NCBI GenBank assembly: GCA_964569425.1
Contig: CAZMVD010000012.1
Span: 1 to 60,229 of the forward strand
DNA from: JACQXM01 sp964569425
Lineage (GTDB): Bacteria; Planctomycetota; Phycisphaerae; UBA1845
Direction of reading: 5' to 3'
DNA length: 60,229 nucleotides
Shown: positions 17,635 through 26,837 of the stretch, piece by piece
Layout: each line of letters begins with the position of its first letter
Position numbering within the stretch: the stretch's first letter is position 1
Made by a program: the position numbers and the translations under genes
Notes under the pieces: generated by a model
Databases searched by the model: none
Told to the model about the DNA's origin: nothing
The model's input: the letters and a program-made list of their open reading frames with translations, nothing else

Positions 17635-18189
17635 ATGAGTACACCCCGGCCCGACAAATTGACCATCGTCAACTATCCCGAACCAATTCTCCACAAGGTT
17701 GCCGCGCCTGTCGAAGAATTCAACGGCGCCCTGCGGCAGTTGGCGGAAGGGATGGTCCGCCTGATGCACGAAGCGAAGGGCGTGGGCCTTGCTGCGCCCC
17801 AGGTAGGGCATTCGATCCGGCTCTTCGTGTGCAACGATACGGGCGAGCCCGGGGCCGACGTGGTGGTGGTCAATCCGCAGTTCGCCGAGTTAACCGGCGG
17901 TGAGGAAAAAGAGGAGGGCTGCCTTTCCATTCCGGGCGCTACTGTCTCCATGCGCCGGGCGACCCGCGTGGTGATGCGGGCCTATGACCTGGAGGGTCAG
18001 CCCGTCGAGTTGATCGGCGAGGGGTTGCGTGCCCGCGTCTGGCAACATGAAACCGATCACCTGAACGGCCGGTTGATTGTCGACAATATGTCCGCCACTG
18101 ACGAACTCGCGAATCGTCGCGCGTTGCGGCAACTGCGCGACGAGTTTAGCGGCGGGCGAAGGCCGGGCCGCCCCGGATCGCGGCGATGA
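17635..18189 (+). CDS. def: Peptide deformylase
   Basis: Peptide deformylase, 184 residues, a metal (Fe2+ or Zn2+) hydrolase that removes the formyl group from the N-terminal Met of nascent proteins. All three family motifs are intact: GVGLAAPQVG, EEGCLSIPG with the metal-ligand Cys, and QHETDHLNG with the two metal-ligand His and the catalytic Glu. The stop overlaps the fmt start by four bases (ATGA at 18186-18189), so the enzyme that removes the formyl group is translated together with the enzyme that adds it. The C-terminus is Arg/Gly-rich. Confidence 0.98.
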   Translation: MSTPRPDKLTIVNYPEPILHKVAAPVEEFNGALRQLAEGMVRLMHEAKGVGLAAPQVGHSIRLFVCNDTGEPGADVVVVNPQFAELTGGEEKEEGCLSIPGATVSMRRATRVVMRAYDLEGQPVELIGEGLRARVWQHETDHLNGRLIVDNMSATDELANRRALRQLRDEFSGGRRPGRPGSRR

Positions 18190-19148
18190 GGGTCGTGTTC
18201 TTCGGCTCCGGCGCATTCGCCCGCCCTACCCTGGAGTGGCTGGTCCAAAGCACGCATGAACTCCCGCTGGTGGTGACCCAGCCGGCGCGGGGCAGCGGTC
18301 GCGGACGCCGGCTCACGCGCACTCCGGTTCGCGCGCTGGCCGACGAACTGGGGGTGGCCTCCGCCGACGCCGAGGATGTCAACAGCCCCGCGTTCGTGGA
18401 GATGCTACGGACCCAGGGTGCGACGCTCGGCCTGGTGATCGCCTTCGGCCAGAAACTCGGCCCGGAACTGCTGGGCAGCTTTCCGTGGGGGTGCATCAAT
18501 CTGCACGCGTCGCTACTGCCCCGTCTGCGCGGCGCGGCGCCGATCAACTGGGCCATACTCCGGGGCGAGGAAAGAACCGGCTGCACGGTGTTTCGTATCG
18601 GCGAGCGCATGGACGCCGGTCCGATCCTGGTTTCGCGCTGGACCACGATCAAGCCGGAGGAAACGGCGGGTGAGCTGCACGATCGTCTCGCGGGCATCGG
18701 CGTCGATGCGGTTCGAGCGGCATTCGAACTCTGTGCCGGCAGCACGATGCCCGAAGGAACGCCGCAGGATGAAACCCAGGCGACCCGCGCTCCAAAGCTG
18801 AAGAAGGCAGACGGTTTGATTGATTTTCGCGGCCCGGCCGCGGCGGTAGCGCGGCACATTTGCGGCATGACCCCCTGGCCGGGTGCAGCGACGCGCTTTG
18901 TCGCCGCGGATGGCCGTTGGGAGGATATTGCGATCATCCGGGCGCGACGGGCCGAGGATCCTACGCGCCCGCAGTTGGCGGCCGGTACGCTCGACGAGCG
19001 GCTTTATGTGACCGCCGGCGATGGTTATGTCGAGTTGCTGGAGGTCAAGCCGTCTTCCGGCCGGGTGATGACCTGGCCGGACTACGTCAACGGCCGGCAC
19101 GTGCGCAAGGGTGACACGTTCGTCGCACCGCCGATCCACGATGATTGA
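18186..19148 (+). CDS. fmt: Methionyl-tRNA formyltransferase
   Basis: Transfers a formyl group from 10-formyl-tetrahydrofolate to Met-tRNA(fMet). Length (320 residues) is normal. The catalytic domain shows FFGSGAFARPTLEWL at the start, CINLHASLLPRLRGAAPINW with the conserved Asn-His pair, and ERTGCTVFRIGERMDAGPI. The C-terminal OB-like domain includes ATRAPKLKKADG and the IRAR strand. It overlaps the def stop by 4 nt. It ends 42 nt from the end of the convergent sugar-transferase gene, with no clear terminator hairpin between. Confidence 0.98.
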   Translation: MRVVFFGSGAFARPTLEWLVQSTHELPLVVTQPARGSGRGRRLTRTPVRALADELGVASADAEDVNSPAFVEMLRTQGATLGLVIAFGQKLGPELLGSFPWGCINLHASLLPRLRGAAPINWAILRGEERTGCTVFRIGERMDAGPILVSRWTTIKPEETAGELHDRLAGIGVDAVRAAFELCAGSTMPEGTPQDETQATRAPKLKKADGLIDFRGPAAAVARHICGMTPWPGAATRFVAADGRWEDIAIIRARRAEDPTRPQLAAGTLDERLYVTAGDGYVELLEVKPSSGRVMTWPDYVNGRHVRKGDTFVAPPIHDD

Positions 19149-19190
19149 CTGGTCGAATCGCGTCAGGCACGTCGAATTCGAAACGTACGG

Positions 19191-20687
19191 TCAGCAACCG
19201 CCGCGCAGAAAGGTGCCCACGGTGCGCAGCAGAATGATGACGTCGAGTTCGAAGCACATGTGTTTGAGGTAATAGAGATCGAATTGCAGCTTTCGTTTGG
19301 CGTCCTCCACGGAACTGCCGTAGCGAAAGCTGATCTGAGCCCAGCCGGTCACTCCCGGCTTCACGAGGTGGCGTTCGGCGTAGTAAGGCACCTGATCGCA
19401 CAGGTCGCGGACGATATCCGGGCGTTCCGGACGCGGACCGACCACCGACATGCGCCCCACGAGCACGTTGTACAGTTGCGGCAGCTCATCCAGCCGGCTG
19501 CGGCGCAGGAATCGTCCGACGGCGGTCACGCGCGGGTCGTTGGGCGTACACCAGATGCTGCGGCCGTTTTCTGCGTCAATACGCATCGTGCGGAACTTGT
19601 ACAACCTGAACACCTGTCCATGGTGACCCACGCGGTCCTGAGAGTAGAACACCGGGCCGCCGTCACCCAGTTTGACCACGATGGCAATCAGCGGCCACAA
19701 CGGCGCGGTCAACACCAGCCCGACCAACGCCACCACCACGTCGAAGACGCGCTTGATCGCGGCGTATTGCTCGCAATGCCCGCGCAGATCGGCAAATAGA
19801 AACCAATGGGGCGTGATTTCGTCCACCAGGATCTGCCCGGCGGCTTTCTCGTAGAATGTTGATTCGTTGGTCACGCGGCAGCCCTGTTGCATGCAGCGAA
19901 CCACCCAGTCCATGATTCCGGCGCGGCGCGCCGCCTGGTGCCCGACCACAATATCGCTCACGCCTCGGCGGCCCAGGTCGTCGACGAGGTCCGTGGCCCG
20001 CCCCAGCCAGGCAGAATCGCCCGGTAAGGGGGTGTCGCCGTCCCCAAGTGTGGCATAGCCGGCAAGTTCGTACTCGGGAAGGCACCCGGACGCCTGGGCG
20101 CGCTGAAACGATTCGAACAGGCTGCGCGATCCCACCACCACCAGCCCGCGGCGAACTTGGTGCACAGCCAGCCACGCAACCAGCCGCACACCCACGCACA
20201 GGCAGAACTGCACGGCAAGCGTTAACCCGGCGATCCGACGACTGATGGTGGCGTACAGCAACACGTGTGTGGCGGCGGTGGCTATCAAGGTCACGGTGAA
20301 GGAACAAAGAAAAACGCGCGTGAGAATGCGCGAGCGACTGATCAGCGTGGCGCGTTCGTACAGTCCGAAGACCAGACCGCTGACGACGTGAAGCGCGGCG
20401 AACATTCCGACGGCCTGCCAGAGGAACAAGTGGGGCGCCGGGTTCTCCCAGGACGGGGGAACCACCTGGTAGCTGATATGCAAACCCGCCGTCAAGGCGG
20501 CCAGATCGACCATCAGCCACACCGACGACGGGAGGTCGAGCGCGGCCTGTCCGAGGCGGCGCACTAGCCGGGTCCAACCTCGCCGCAGGTCGCGATGGGC
20601 GGCCCATCGGGGCGCGGCCTCGCCTGCCAATGCACCGGGCGCCAGTGCTTCGCCGTTCAAACCTGCGACCAAGGGGGGGTTAATCAT
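19191..20687 (-). CDS. Polyprenyl-phosphate hexose-1-phosphate transferase (exopolysaccharide initiation)
   Basis: A 498-residue membrane enzyme of the PHPT family (WbaP/CpsE-like) that loads the first sugar phosphate onto undecaprenyl phosphate for exopolysaccharide synthesis. Several N-terminal membrane helices (about 45-170) are followed by a Rossmann-like part starting GLVVVGS. The catalytic bacterial sugar-transferase domain (about 305-495) has RVFDVVVALVGL, PVFYSQDRVG, LYKFRTM, RRSRLDELPQL and MSVVGPRPERP. No other polysaccharide genes adjoin it, so it is an orphan here. ATG 20687 is taken as the start; the frame is open upstream to 21413 but that part looks non-coding and has no ribosome site. 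Confidence 0.92.
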   Translation of the reverse strand: MINPPLVAGLNGEALAPGALAGEAAPRWAAHRDLRRGWTRLVRRLGQAALDLPSSVWLMVDLAALTAGLHISYQVVPPSWENPAPHLFLWQAVGMFAALHVVSGLVFGLYERATLISRSRILTRVFLCSFTVTLIATAATHVLLYATISRRIAGLTLAVQFCLCVGVRLVAWLAVHQVRRGLVVVGSRSLFESFQRAQASGCLPEYELAGYATLGDGDTPLPGDSAWLGRATDLVDDLGRRGVSDIVVGHQAARRAGIMDWVVRCMQQGCRVTNESTFYEKAAGQILVDEITPHWFLFADLRGHCEQYAAIKRVFDVVVALVGLVLTAPLWPLIAIVVKLGDGGPVFYSQDRVGHHGQVFRLYKFRTMRIDAENGRSIWCTPNDPRVTAVGRFLRRSRLDELPQLYNVLVGRMSVVGPRPERPDIVRDLCDQVPYYAERHLVKPGVTGWAQISFRYGSSVEDAKRKLQFDLYYLKHMCFELDVIILLRTVGTFLRGGC

Positions 20688-21023
20688 GTTCTGAAAGCGT
20701 CCGGTGATCAGCGGGGCTGCATTGGCACCGCCGCGGCCTCGTCCCAGTACGGGGAGAGGCGAATCGCCCGCATCCCTGTATGGGAGGGACGGCCGCCTCA
20801 TGGCTCGTCGTCGAATCCGTAATGCTCTTCCCGATGCCAGAGTCCCCGTAAGCTGGTTATCGGTTGACTGAGAGGCGGTTTGGCGTTGGCGGGTCGCGGC
20901 CGATAGTTGCGCGGATCTTGCCTCGTGAGCGGCGGTGGGCGCGTTTTTTTGCTCAGGAAGGCCGTTGAGTTTCCGATAAGAACGGCGGAGCGCCGACGCC
21001 GGTGTTGACCATGCGGGCCCATA
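20688..21023. other. Divergent intergenic space, no assigned content
   Basis: The 336 nt between the sugar-transferase gene and the putative lipoprotein gene hold no ORF or RNA gene I can support. A T7 run occurs at about 20946-20952, without a convincing hairpin before it. Promoters for the two divergent genes must lie here, but no hexamer pair stands out. Confidence 0.4.
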
Positions 21024-21851
21024 ATGCGTGATTTCGTTGACAGATCGAAGGTCGCAGGCAGCGTTGCACGAGCGCAGATGGCGATGTCGGCTGCGGCGGT
21101 CGTTGCAGCCTTGTCGGTCTCGTGTGCAACCTCCCGGGACCGTGCGCCGACCGCAGCGACATGTATGCGGGCGGTAACGTGGTCGGCGGTCGGCACCGTT
21201 CCCACGCCGCCCCCCTGTAACCGTTACTACATTCTGGGCGACGGACCGACGCGGGCGCTGTTTCCCGCGTCGGTGGGTGTGACGCGCGTGGCAGCGCGAG
21301 ATTCCGCGGGGCACGCGGACACCGACCGGGACGTGATCGTCGCTTCCGACTTGCTGACGCTTTCGCCTGACCCGCGCAACGAATTCCTGCAATGGAATAC
21401 CGCATTCGACCACCTGAAGGGGGTCAGTGAGGTTTTCCCGGTTGGGCAGCGCGATCTCGGTGGCGCGGCCGTCGAAACGGTCAACGTGTTGGCCGCGATG
21501 CGCACGTTACGCGCGCGGGTCGGCTTGATCTATGCGGTCAACGAGCTCTCCGGATCGCGGTCCGAGATGTTCGGTGTGTTGTATGATACGCATACGTACC
21601 AGCCATTGTCCGTCATTCACGCCGCTGCCGACTCGGCGGTTCCGGCAGACCGGCGGTCGCGCCGTGCCGATCCGTGGCAGAGCGACTCGCGGGTCCGCGT
21701 TCGGACGCGGTTCGCGGAACTGGTGACTGAAGTCATGCGCGAACTCATCCTGCGCGACCAACCCGCAGGCGTAGAACCCACCACCGGCTGGACGCCCGCG
21801 CCGCTGTTCGCGCCCCCGGACGCGCCCGCCTCAAACCTGCCTGAAGACTGA
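21024..21851 (+). CDS. Putative exported lipoprotein of unknown function
   Basis: A 275-residue protein not assigned to a family. A basic N-terminus, then the hydrophobic AAAVVAALSVSC, suggests a signal peptide with a possible lipidated Cys at about residue 34; the residue at -3 is Ser, so the lipobox is imperfect. The mature part has a mixed strand/helix character (YYILGDGPTR, DVIVASDLL, IYAVNELSGSRSEMFGVLYD) and a Pro-rich C-terminus. There is no ribosome site at ATG 21024; in-frame ATGs at 21078 and 21084 would leave a shorter signal. It is convergent with the ketoacyl synthase gene. Confidence 0.6.
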   Translation: MRDFVDRSKVAGSVARAQMAMSAAAVVAALSVSCATSRDRAPTAATCMRAVTWSAVGTVPTPPPCNRYYILGDGPTRALFPASVGVTRVAARDSAGHADTDRDVIVASDLLTLSPDPRNEFLQWNTAFDHLKGVSEVFPVGQRDLGGAAVETVNVLAAMRTLRARVGLIYAVNELSGSRSEMFGVLYDTHTYQPLSVIHAAADSAVPADRRSRRADPWQSDSRVRVRTRFAELVTEVMRELILRDQPAGVEPTTGWTPAPLFAPPDAPASNLPED

Positions 21852-21910
21852 CCAGGCGCCAATGTTTCCGGCACGCGCCAACCGCGCCCGATGTTCAACA
21901 TGAGGTATGT

Positions 21911-23194
21911 TCAAGTGGTCGGCACAGCGCGGGCAAATACCGAGGCCGCATCATGACCGGTAAACCCCGTGGATAACTTTAGAACCGTGTCAACGCGCCG
22001 GTCCTGACGCGCCGTATTGAGCGGCACCGGAAAGTCCGCCGCCGCGTCCGCACCGGGCGCAGGGGGAATGGACTGCGCTTCCAGCGCCAGCAGCGCGGCG
22101 ATGGTGTCGATCAACCCGCTGGCACCGAGCAGGTGGCCCGTCGCCGGTTTGAATACGGCGGCCACGGCCTGGAAGGGCTCATCGCCCATCGCGGCCCGCA
22201 GGCAGTTTGCTTCGTAGCCGTCGGACAGTGGCGTGGCGGCGCCGTGGGGCACGATGAGATCCACGTCGGACAGCCGGTTTCCGGTGCGTTGGAGTGCCAT
22301 GTCGATGACACTTTTGAGCCGCGCGGCGCGAAGGTCGGGAATGGTCTGTTTCCAGCCCTGGTGGGCGAAGGCACCTCCGAGGTACCGCCCATACGCTGTT
22401 GCGCCGCGGCGGCGCGCGTGGCTTTCCGACTCAAGCACCAGCGCCGCTCCCCCTTCGCCGGCGTAGAACCCGGTGGGGTTTGGGGAGAACGGTCGCATGA
22501 CCGGTTCGGCGGCGTACACACCCACCCGCCGGAACCACTCCAGCCGGACCGCGGTCTCAAACGCCTCGCCGCCCACGACGACCATCACGTCCGCGCCGCC
22601 GCCGCGAATCTGCTGCGCCGCCGCCTCGATGGCGAATGCCCCGGAGGAGCAGGCGTTGTGTACGGCCGTGGAAAAGCCGTGCAGCCCGAACGCTTTGCCT
22701 ACCAGGTGCACGTAGAGGAACGACTGCATGTGATAAAAGGATGGGGCGAGGGCGTCGTACACCTGCGGCGGTCCGTTGGGGGGTAATGGTCCGGCGATCA
22801 TGGCCAGGAGCCGCGCCACCGTGTGTTCCACGCCGGGCGCCTCAAACGCCTGGATGACGCCGGTTCGGTCGTCCGGGCGGACCGCGTCGAGTCCGGCGTC
22901 GCGCAGGGCCAGTTCGACGGCCAACATGGCGTACGCAAGGTCGCGGTAGCCGGGGCAATTCTGCTCGGCCAGGTATTGGATGTGCGGTTCGAGTCCGGGG
23001 GTGCGCGCCGGATCGGGCATTCTGGACACCGGCAGATCTACGAACCGACCCACGTCGAGCGGCAGTGAGGCTACCGTGACACTCGACCGGCCGGCGAAGA
23101 GCGCCGCGCGGAAGTCATCGCGCCCCACGCCGATCGCGGTGACCGGGCCGATGCCGGTGATAAGAACGTGGGGTTCGCCGGTGGCTGCGTTCAT
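21911..23194 (-). CDS. Beta-ketoacyl-ACP synthase (KAS II / FabF-like)
   Basis: A 427-residue condensing enzyme of the thiolase fold. The N-terminal VLITGIGPVTAIG strand and all three catalytic residues are present: Cys in NACSSGAFAIEAA, His in PHGAATPLSDGYEANCL, and His in KPATGHLLGASG. The Lys preceding the last motif is also there. It should carry out decarboxylative condensation of an acyl thioester with malonyl-ACP. It stands alone without acyl carrier protein, reductase or dehydratase genes, so a specialised fatty acid or polyketide-like role is as likely as housekeeping. The first His motif begins PHG rather than the usual AHG. Confidence 0.9.
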   Translation of the reverse strand: MNAATGEPHVLITGIGPVTAIGVGRDDFRAALFAGRSSVTVASLPLDVGRFVDLPVSRMPDPARTPGLEPHIQYLAEQNCPGYRDLAYAMLAVELALRDAGLDAVRPDDRTGVIQAFEAPGVEHTVARLLAMIAGPLPPNGPPQVYDALAPSFYHMQSFLYVHLVGKAFGLHGFSTAVHNACSSGAFAIEAAAQQIRGGGADVMVVVGGEAFETAVRLEWFRRVGVYAAEPVMRPFSPNPTGFYAGEGGAALVLESESHARRRGATAYGRYLGGAFAHQGWKQTIPDLRAARLKSVIDMALQRTGNRLSDVDLIVPHGAATPLSDGYEANCLRAAMGDEPFQAVAAVFKPATGHLLGASGLIDTIAALLALEAQSIPPAPGADAAADFPVPLNTARQDRRVDTVLKLSTGFTGHDAASVFARAVPTT

Positions 23195-23383
23195 CAGGAG
23201 ATTTCCGGTGCCCGGGTCGGATCGCGGGTACCATACACGGGGGAAGTCCGCCGCGAAAGCGTATCAGGAAAGCTGGTTGGCCGTGGTCGAGTGGCTGCCG
23301 AATTTCGTTGACGACCGTGCATCGCGCGGTAGCATGAGGGAACCCTCCGGGGTACAGGTCATTCGGTCGCGGGGAGCAACGGC

Positions 23384-24277
23384 ATGTCTACGACAAAGCT
23401 CTTGGCTTATGTAGCGGTACCGGTGTTGCTGTTCGGTGCGGTCTCGATTGCATGGGGCGAGGACCCCTGCGGCCCAGGGACGAACGCGTTCGTCCAGGTC
23501 GTGCTCGACATGGACGCTTCGACCCCTGGGTGCCAGTCAACGGTAACTGTCCCGGAAGGGACCACCGTGGTGCGCGACGTGGCCGTGTACGTGTTTGATC
23601 CATCAGGCGGACGCGGACTCTGGGCGGTCGGTTACCTGGGCGGACTGGACCGGGGTATTTCCTTCGGCCACGCGCCCAACAACGTGGATCACCAGGGTTC
23701 CGTTACCGCCTTGACGCCCACGCCGGGCACGGCCGTTCACCCTGAGAATACTCCCTGGGTGTTCGCCGCCATGGACAAGGGGCTTGCCGGGCCGGAAGTC
23801 CATTATGTGGAGTTTGGCGCCGAGCAGACCGCCGCGATTCCCGCGGCGCCGGCCGCGCCTATCTTTCGCGTGGACATTGAGCTGAGCGGTGCGGTCGCCG
23901 GTGACGTGTTCCGCTTTCATCTGGCCGATTTCGTGAGTATTTGGACGAACGGAGAACACGGCGCGTTTTCCACTGCGGGGCCGATGACCCTGGACAGCGG
24001 CGGCGACGCTGTGCCGGATGGAACGCAAACGCTGTACGGGACAGACGCGGACGCCGCCGTCCCCTTGCCACCCGCTGCCTTTCAAGTGGATTTTGTGGAC
24101 GGCAGCGCCGGAGAGGGCGCGACCATTCGCGTGGTGGCGGACTCCGGCGCGGTGCCCGCGGCTTCCACCTGGGGGGTTGCTTGGATGGCGTTGCTGCTGT
24201 TGACCGGCGCGACCATTTTGCTCCGCCGCCAAGCTCGGCGGGACATCCGGGACTCGACAGTCGCGCACGGGGCGTAA
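23384..24277 (+). CDS. Exported protein with IPTL-CTERM-like C-terminal sorting signal
   Basis: A 297-residue exported protein. Signal peptide: LAYVAVPVLLFGAVSIAWG. The mature part is rich in strands and resembles choice-of-anchor or cohesin-like exoproteins: an early VQVVLDMDASTPG and a later FRVDIELSGAVAGDVFRFHL. The C-terminus has the tripartite sorting signal VPAASTWGV, a hydrophobic helix (WMALLLLTGATILL) and a basic tail RRQARR. This is the pattern of IPTL-CTERM-type signals handled by exosortase-like enzymes. GGGGAG at 23371-23376 supports ATG 23384. No exosortase gene is in the window. Confidence 0.8.
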   Translation: MSTTKLLAYVAVPVLLFGAVSIAWGEDPCGPGTNAFVQVVLDMDASTPGCQSTVTVPEGTTVVRDVAVYVFDPSGGRGLWAVGYLGGLDRGISFGHAPNNVDHQGSVTALTPTPGTAVHPENTPWVFAAMDKGLAGPEVHYVEFGAEQTAAIPAAPAAPIFRVDIELSGAVAGDVFRFHLADFVSIWTNGEHGAFSTAGPMTLDSGGDAVPDGTQTLYGTDADAAVPLPPAAFQVDFVDGSAGEGATIRVVADSGAVPAASTWGVAWMALLLLTGATILLRRQARRDIRDSTVAHGA

Positions 24278-24336
24278 GTTCACAGAGGGTCGTTTCGGGG
24301 GGGGTTCCTCGTGCTTTCCGGGCTCCCGCGGGCTCG

Positions 24337-24365
24337 TTGACACGTTTCCGGGCGATACCTAACGT
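24337..24365 (+). promoter_or_regulatory. Candidate promoter for gcvT
   Basis: A perfect -35 hexamer TTGACA (24337-24342) is followed after 17 nt by TAACGT (24360-24365), only 3/6 to -10. The leader would be about 50 nt. I see no glycine-riboswitch core in the 145 nt before gcvT. Confidence 0.3.
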
Positions 24366-24422
24366 ACCGACGGCGCTGGGATCGCGGCACCCCGCACGCG
24401 AAAGCGCCGGGAGCGCCGCGCG

Positions 24423-25535
24423 TTGGAAGATCATTCCCAGTTCATGCGTACTCCGCTGTACGACACCCACCTGGCCTTTGGCGCACGAATGGTCGAGTTT
24501 GCCGGGTGGTCCATGCCCATCATGTACACCGGCATTCAGGAGGAGCACGTGCACACGCGCACCGTGTGCAGCGTGTTCGATGTCTCGCACATGGGCCGGT
24601 TGCGCCTGGGCGGCCGGGGGGCCGAGGCGCTGCTGCAGCGCCTGTGCACGCGGAATCTGGCGGGCGCCGAACCGGGCCGGTCGTTCTATTCGCACATTTG
24701 CCGCGAGGATGGCGGCATCCTTGACGACGTGATCGTTTCACGATTCGAGAGCGACTGGGGGGTCGTCTGCAACGCCTCGAACCGCGAAAAGATCGTCGCG
24801 TGGATCGACCGGCATCGTTCCGGCACCGACGTGACCCTCGCCGACCACACCACTACGACGGCCATGCTTGCGGTTCAGGGGCCGCGAACCATGGAACTGG
24901 CGCTGAATATCGTCGGGCAGGATTTCTCCAGTTTGAAGCGTTATCACTTCCGCACGTTTGATCTGATGGATTTGCCGATCATCGTGTACCGCAGCGGTTA
25001 TACCGGAGAAGACGGTCTGGAGGTGGTGTTTCCCGCGGCGATTGCGGGGATGCTGGTGCCCCGGCTTCTCGGCACGGCTGAAAAGCGGCACGCGCTCATT
25101 AAGCCCGCGGGGCTGGGAGCACGCGACACCCTGCGGATGGAGGCGGCTATGCCGCTTTACGGCCACGAACTGACGGAGGACGTGGATTCGATCACCGCCG
25201 GTCAGGGCTGGTGCGTGGATCTGACGAAGGATTTTATGGGGGCGGAGTCCATGCGTCGCCTGAGCGAACAGGGACTTCCGCGAAAACTCGTCGGTCTGGT
25301 GCTTGACGGACGCCGCATCGCCCGACAGCATCACCAGATCTATGGCGGCGGTGCGATGGTCGGGGAGATTACGAGCGGGACGCTGAGTCCGACCCTTGGA
25401 AAGAGCATTGCGATGGGGTATGTAGCGGCGGCGTTTTCAATGGAGAATTCGTTGCTGGAGGTTGACCTGGGCGGCAAGCGCGTGAACGCCCAGGTGGTGA
25501 AGTTGCCGTTTTACAAACGACCCAAGGGTGGATAG
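24423..25535 (+). CDS. gcvT: Glycine cleavage system T protein (aminomethyltransferase)
   Basis: T protein of the glycine cleavage complex. It takes the aminomethyl group from lipoylated GcvH, releases ammonia and forms 5,10-methylene-tetrahydrofolate. It is 370 residues long. Family features: TPLYDTHLAFGARMVEFAGW, FDVSHMGRLRL, the ILDDVIV strand with the conserved Asp, AVQGP, SGYTGEDGLEV and GLGARDTLRMEAAMPLYGHEL. The start is TTG 24423 because GGGAG (24409-24413) sits 9 nt upstream; an ATG at 24444 would remove seven residues. gcvH follows after 178 nt; gcvP (P protein) is not in the window. Confidence 0.97.
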   Translation: MEDHSQFMRTPLYDTHLAFGARMVEFAGWSMPIMYTGIQEEHVHTRTVCSVFDVSHMGRLRLGGRGAEALLQRLCTRNLAGAEPGRSFYSHICREDGGILDDVIVSRFESDWGVVCNASNREKIVAWIDRHRSGTDVTLADHTTTTAMLAVQGPRTMELALNIVGQDFSSLKRYHFRTFDLMDLPIIVYRSGYTGEDGLEVVFPAAIAGMLVPRLLGTAEKRHALIKPAGLGARDTLRMEAAMPLYGHELTEDVDSITAGQGWCVDLTKDFMGAESMRRLSEQGLPRKLVGLVLDGRRIARQHHQIYGGGAMVGEITSGTLSPTLGKSIAMGYVAAAFSMENSLLEVDLGGKRVNAQVVKLPFYKRPKGG

Positions 25536-25713
25536 GTAGAGCGCGGTCGGGAACCCCGGCGAAACCGGTGGATCAGGCGCGATCTTGCGGGTTCGTTTAG
25601 CCGAACGGGTAGAAAGATCGGACAAGAGTACCTCGCGGGAGGGGTAGACGCGTAAGGGGTGGCTGCGATCACGCGTGCCGCGGGTCGCGTGAGCTGAACG
25701 GTGGAGGAATGGG

Positions 25714-26100
25714 ATGACTGTGCCTGTCGATCGCAAGTATGCGGAGACGCACGAGTGGTTTATCGTCGACGGTGACATTGTGACCGTGGGCATTACTCAA
25801 CATGCGGCCAACGAACTGACCGACATTACGTATGTCGATCTTCCGGAGGTGGGCAAAGTTTTCGCCGCGGGCGACGCCATCGGCGAGGTCGAGTCGGTCA
25901 AAGCCACCTCGGAGATTTTCACGGCGCTGCCGGGCAAGGTCATTGAGGTCAACACGCTGCTCGCCGACCACCCGGAGCTCATCAACGACGACGCCCACGA
26001 CGAAGGCTGGCTCATCAAACTGAAGGCGTCTTCGCTGGAGGCCCTCAACACCCTCATGGACGCGAAGGAATACAAGGCCTTCGTTCGCGCCGCCAAGTAG
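25714..26100 (+). CDS. gcvH: Glycine cleavage system H protein
   Basis: Lipoyl carrier protein of the glycine cleavage complex, 128 residues, normal length. The lipoylation site is K63 in GEVESVKATSE. KYAETHEWF and VGITQHAANELTDITYVDLP at the N-terminus and the C-terminal DEGWLIKL strand are standard. GGAGG at 25703-25707 supports ATG 25714. It is downstream of gcvT; the next genes are the TIR pair rather than gcvP. Confidence 0.98.
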   Translation: MTVPVDRKYAETHEWFIVDGDIVTVGITQHAANELTDITYVDLPEVGKVFAAGDAIGEVESVKATSEIFTALPGKVIEVNTLLADHPELINDDAHDEGWLIKLKASSLEALNTLMDAKEYKAFVRAAK

Positions 26101-26378
26101 TGGAATCGATGTTCACCGGGTGTTGGCCCGTGCACCCCAGAAACAATGTTGACGGCGATTCGAGAGCGGGGGCTTATCGATTGAAGCCACCTGTCCCTTC
26201 GCTGTGGCATGGTAACCCTAAAGGGGTGTTGACTGTGAGCTGGGCGTTGACTGGCCGGTCGAGCCGATCCGGCGTGAACCCAAGCGGTTGATCTCGCTGC
26301 ACTTGGGCTTCGACTGTAGCGGAAACAAGTAACGTTAAGAGGCGCAACCAGGTCCGGCTTGAATTTGTTCTTGAGCTT

Positions 26379-26837
26379 ATGGCCGCTAGAATCAGAAAAC
26401 GGCGGGAAAATGGCCGGCGGCAGGCGCGGACATTCAATAGGTCCGGTTACCAGGTGTTTGTCAGCCATGCTTCGACCGATAAGTGGCTTGCGAAAGCGCT
26501 GTGCAAGCACATAGAGGGTATCGGTGCTGTGACGTTTCGGGACGACCGTGACGTGGAAAGCGGCGACGACATCCCAGACAACATCAGGCGCGAATTGATC
26601 GGATCTCAGGAACTGGTGATTCTCGTGACTCCGGATTCGGTTAACCGCCCCTGGGTGCTGCTTGAGGCCGGGGCGTTCTGGGGGCGTCGCAAGGGTGCAC
26701 GGATCGTTGCCGTGCTTTGCCACGTGGCAATTGACTCCATTCCGGATATGATAAAGACCAAAAAGGCGATTTCCATAAACGACGTTGATGCGTACCTCCA
26801 TGAACTCGCCCGGCGGGTGCGCGCGAGAAACCGATGA
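26379..26837 (+). CDS. TIR-domain protein 1 (stand-alone TIR)
   Basis: A 152-residue protein that is almost all one TIR domain after a strongly basic leader (RKRRENGRRQAR). The betaA strand reads YQVFVSHAST (about 24-33), the BB-loop region is FRDDRDVESGDDIPDNI (about 53-69), then ELVILVTPDS and PWVLLEAGAFWG with the predicted catalytic Glu E96. Many bacterial TIR domains cleave or rearrange NAD+ and serve as effectors in antiphage defence; the Glu is kept, so activity is plausible. Its stop overlaps the next TIR gene (ATGA). GC is visibly lower than the surroundings: three sampled 60-nt lines gave 53, 62 and 55%. No good ribosome site precedes ATG 26379. The 278 nt upstream hold no gene or clear promoter. 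Confidence 0.85.
   Translation: MAARIRKRRENGRRQARTFNRSGYQVFVSHASTDKWLAKALCKHIEGIGAVTFRDDRDVESGDDIPDNIRRELIGSQELVILVTPDSVNRPWVLLEAGAFWGRRKGARIVAVLCHVAIDSIPDMIKTKKAISINDVDAYLHELARRVRARNR

Noticed and set aside
20688..21413. N-terminal extension of the sugar transferase to 740 residues
   Set aside because: The extension is Arg/Pro-rich, has no ribosome site and overlaps the divergent lipoprotein gene; the family-like protein begins near 20687.
24278..24422. Glycine riboswitch before gcvT
   Set aside because: The region is too short and lacks the conserved aptamer core; only promoter-like hexamers are present.
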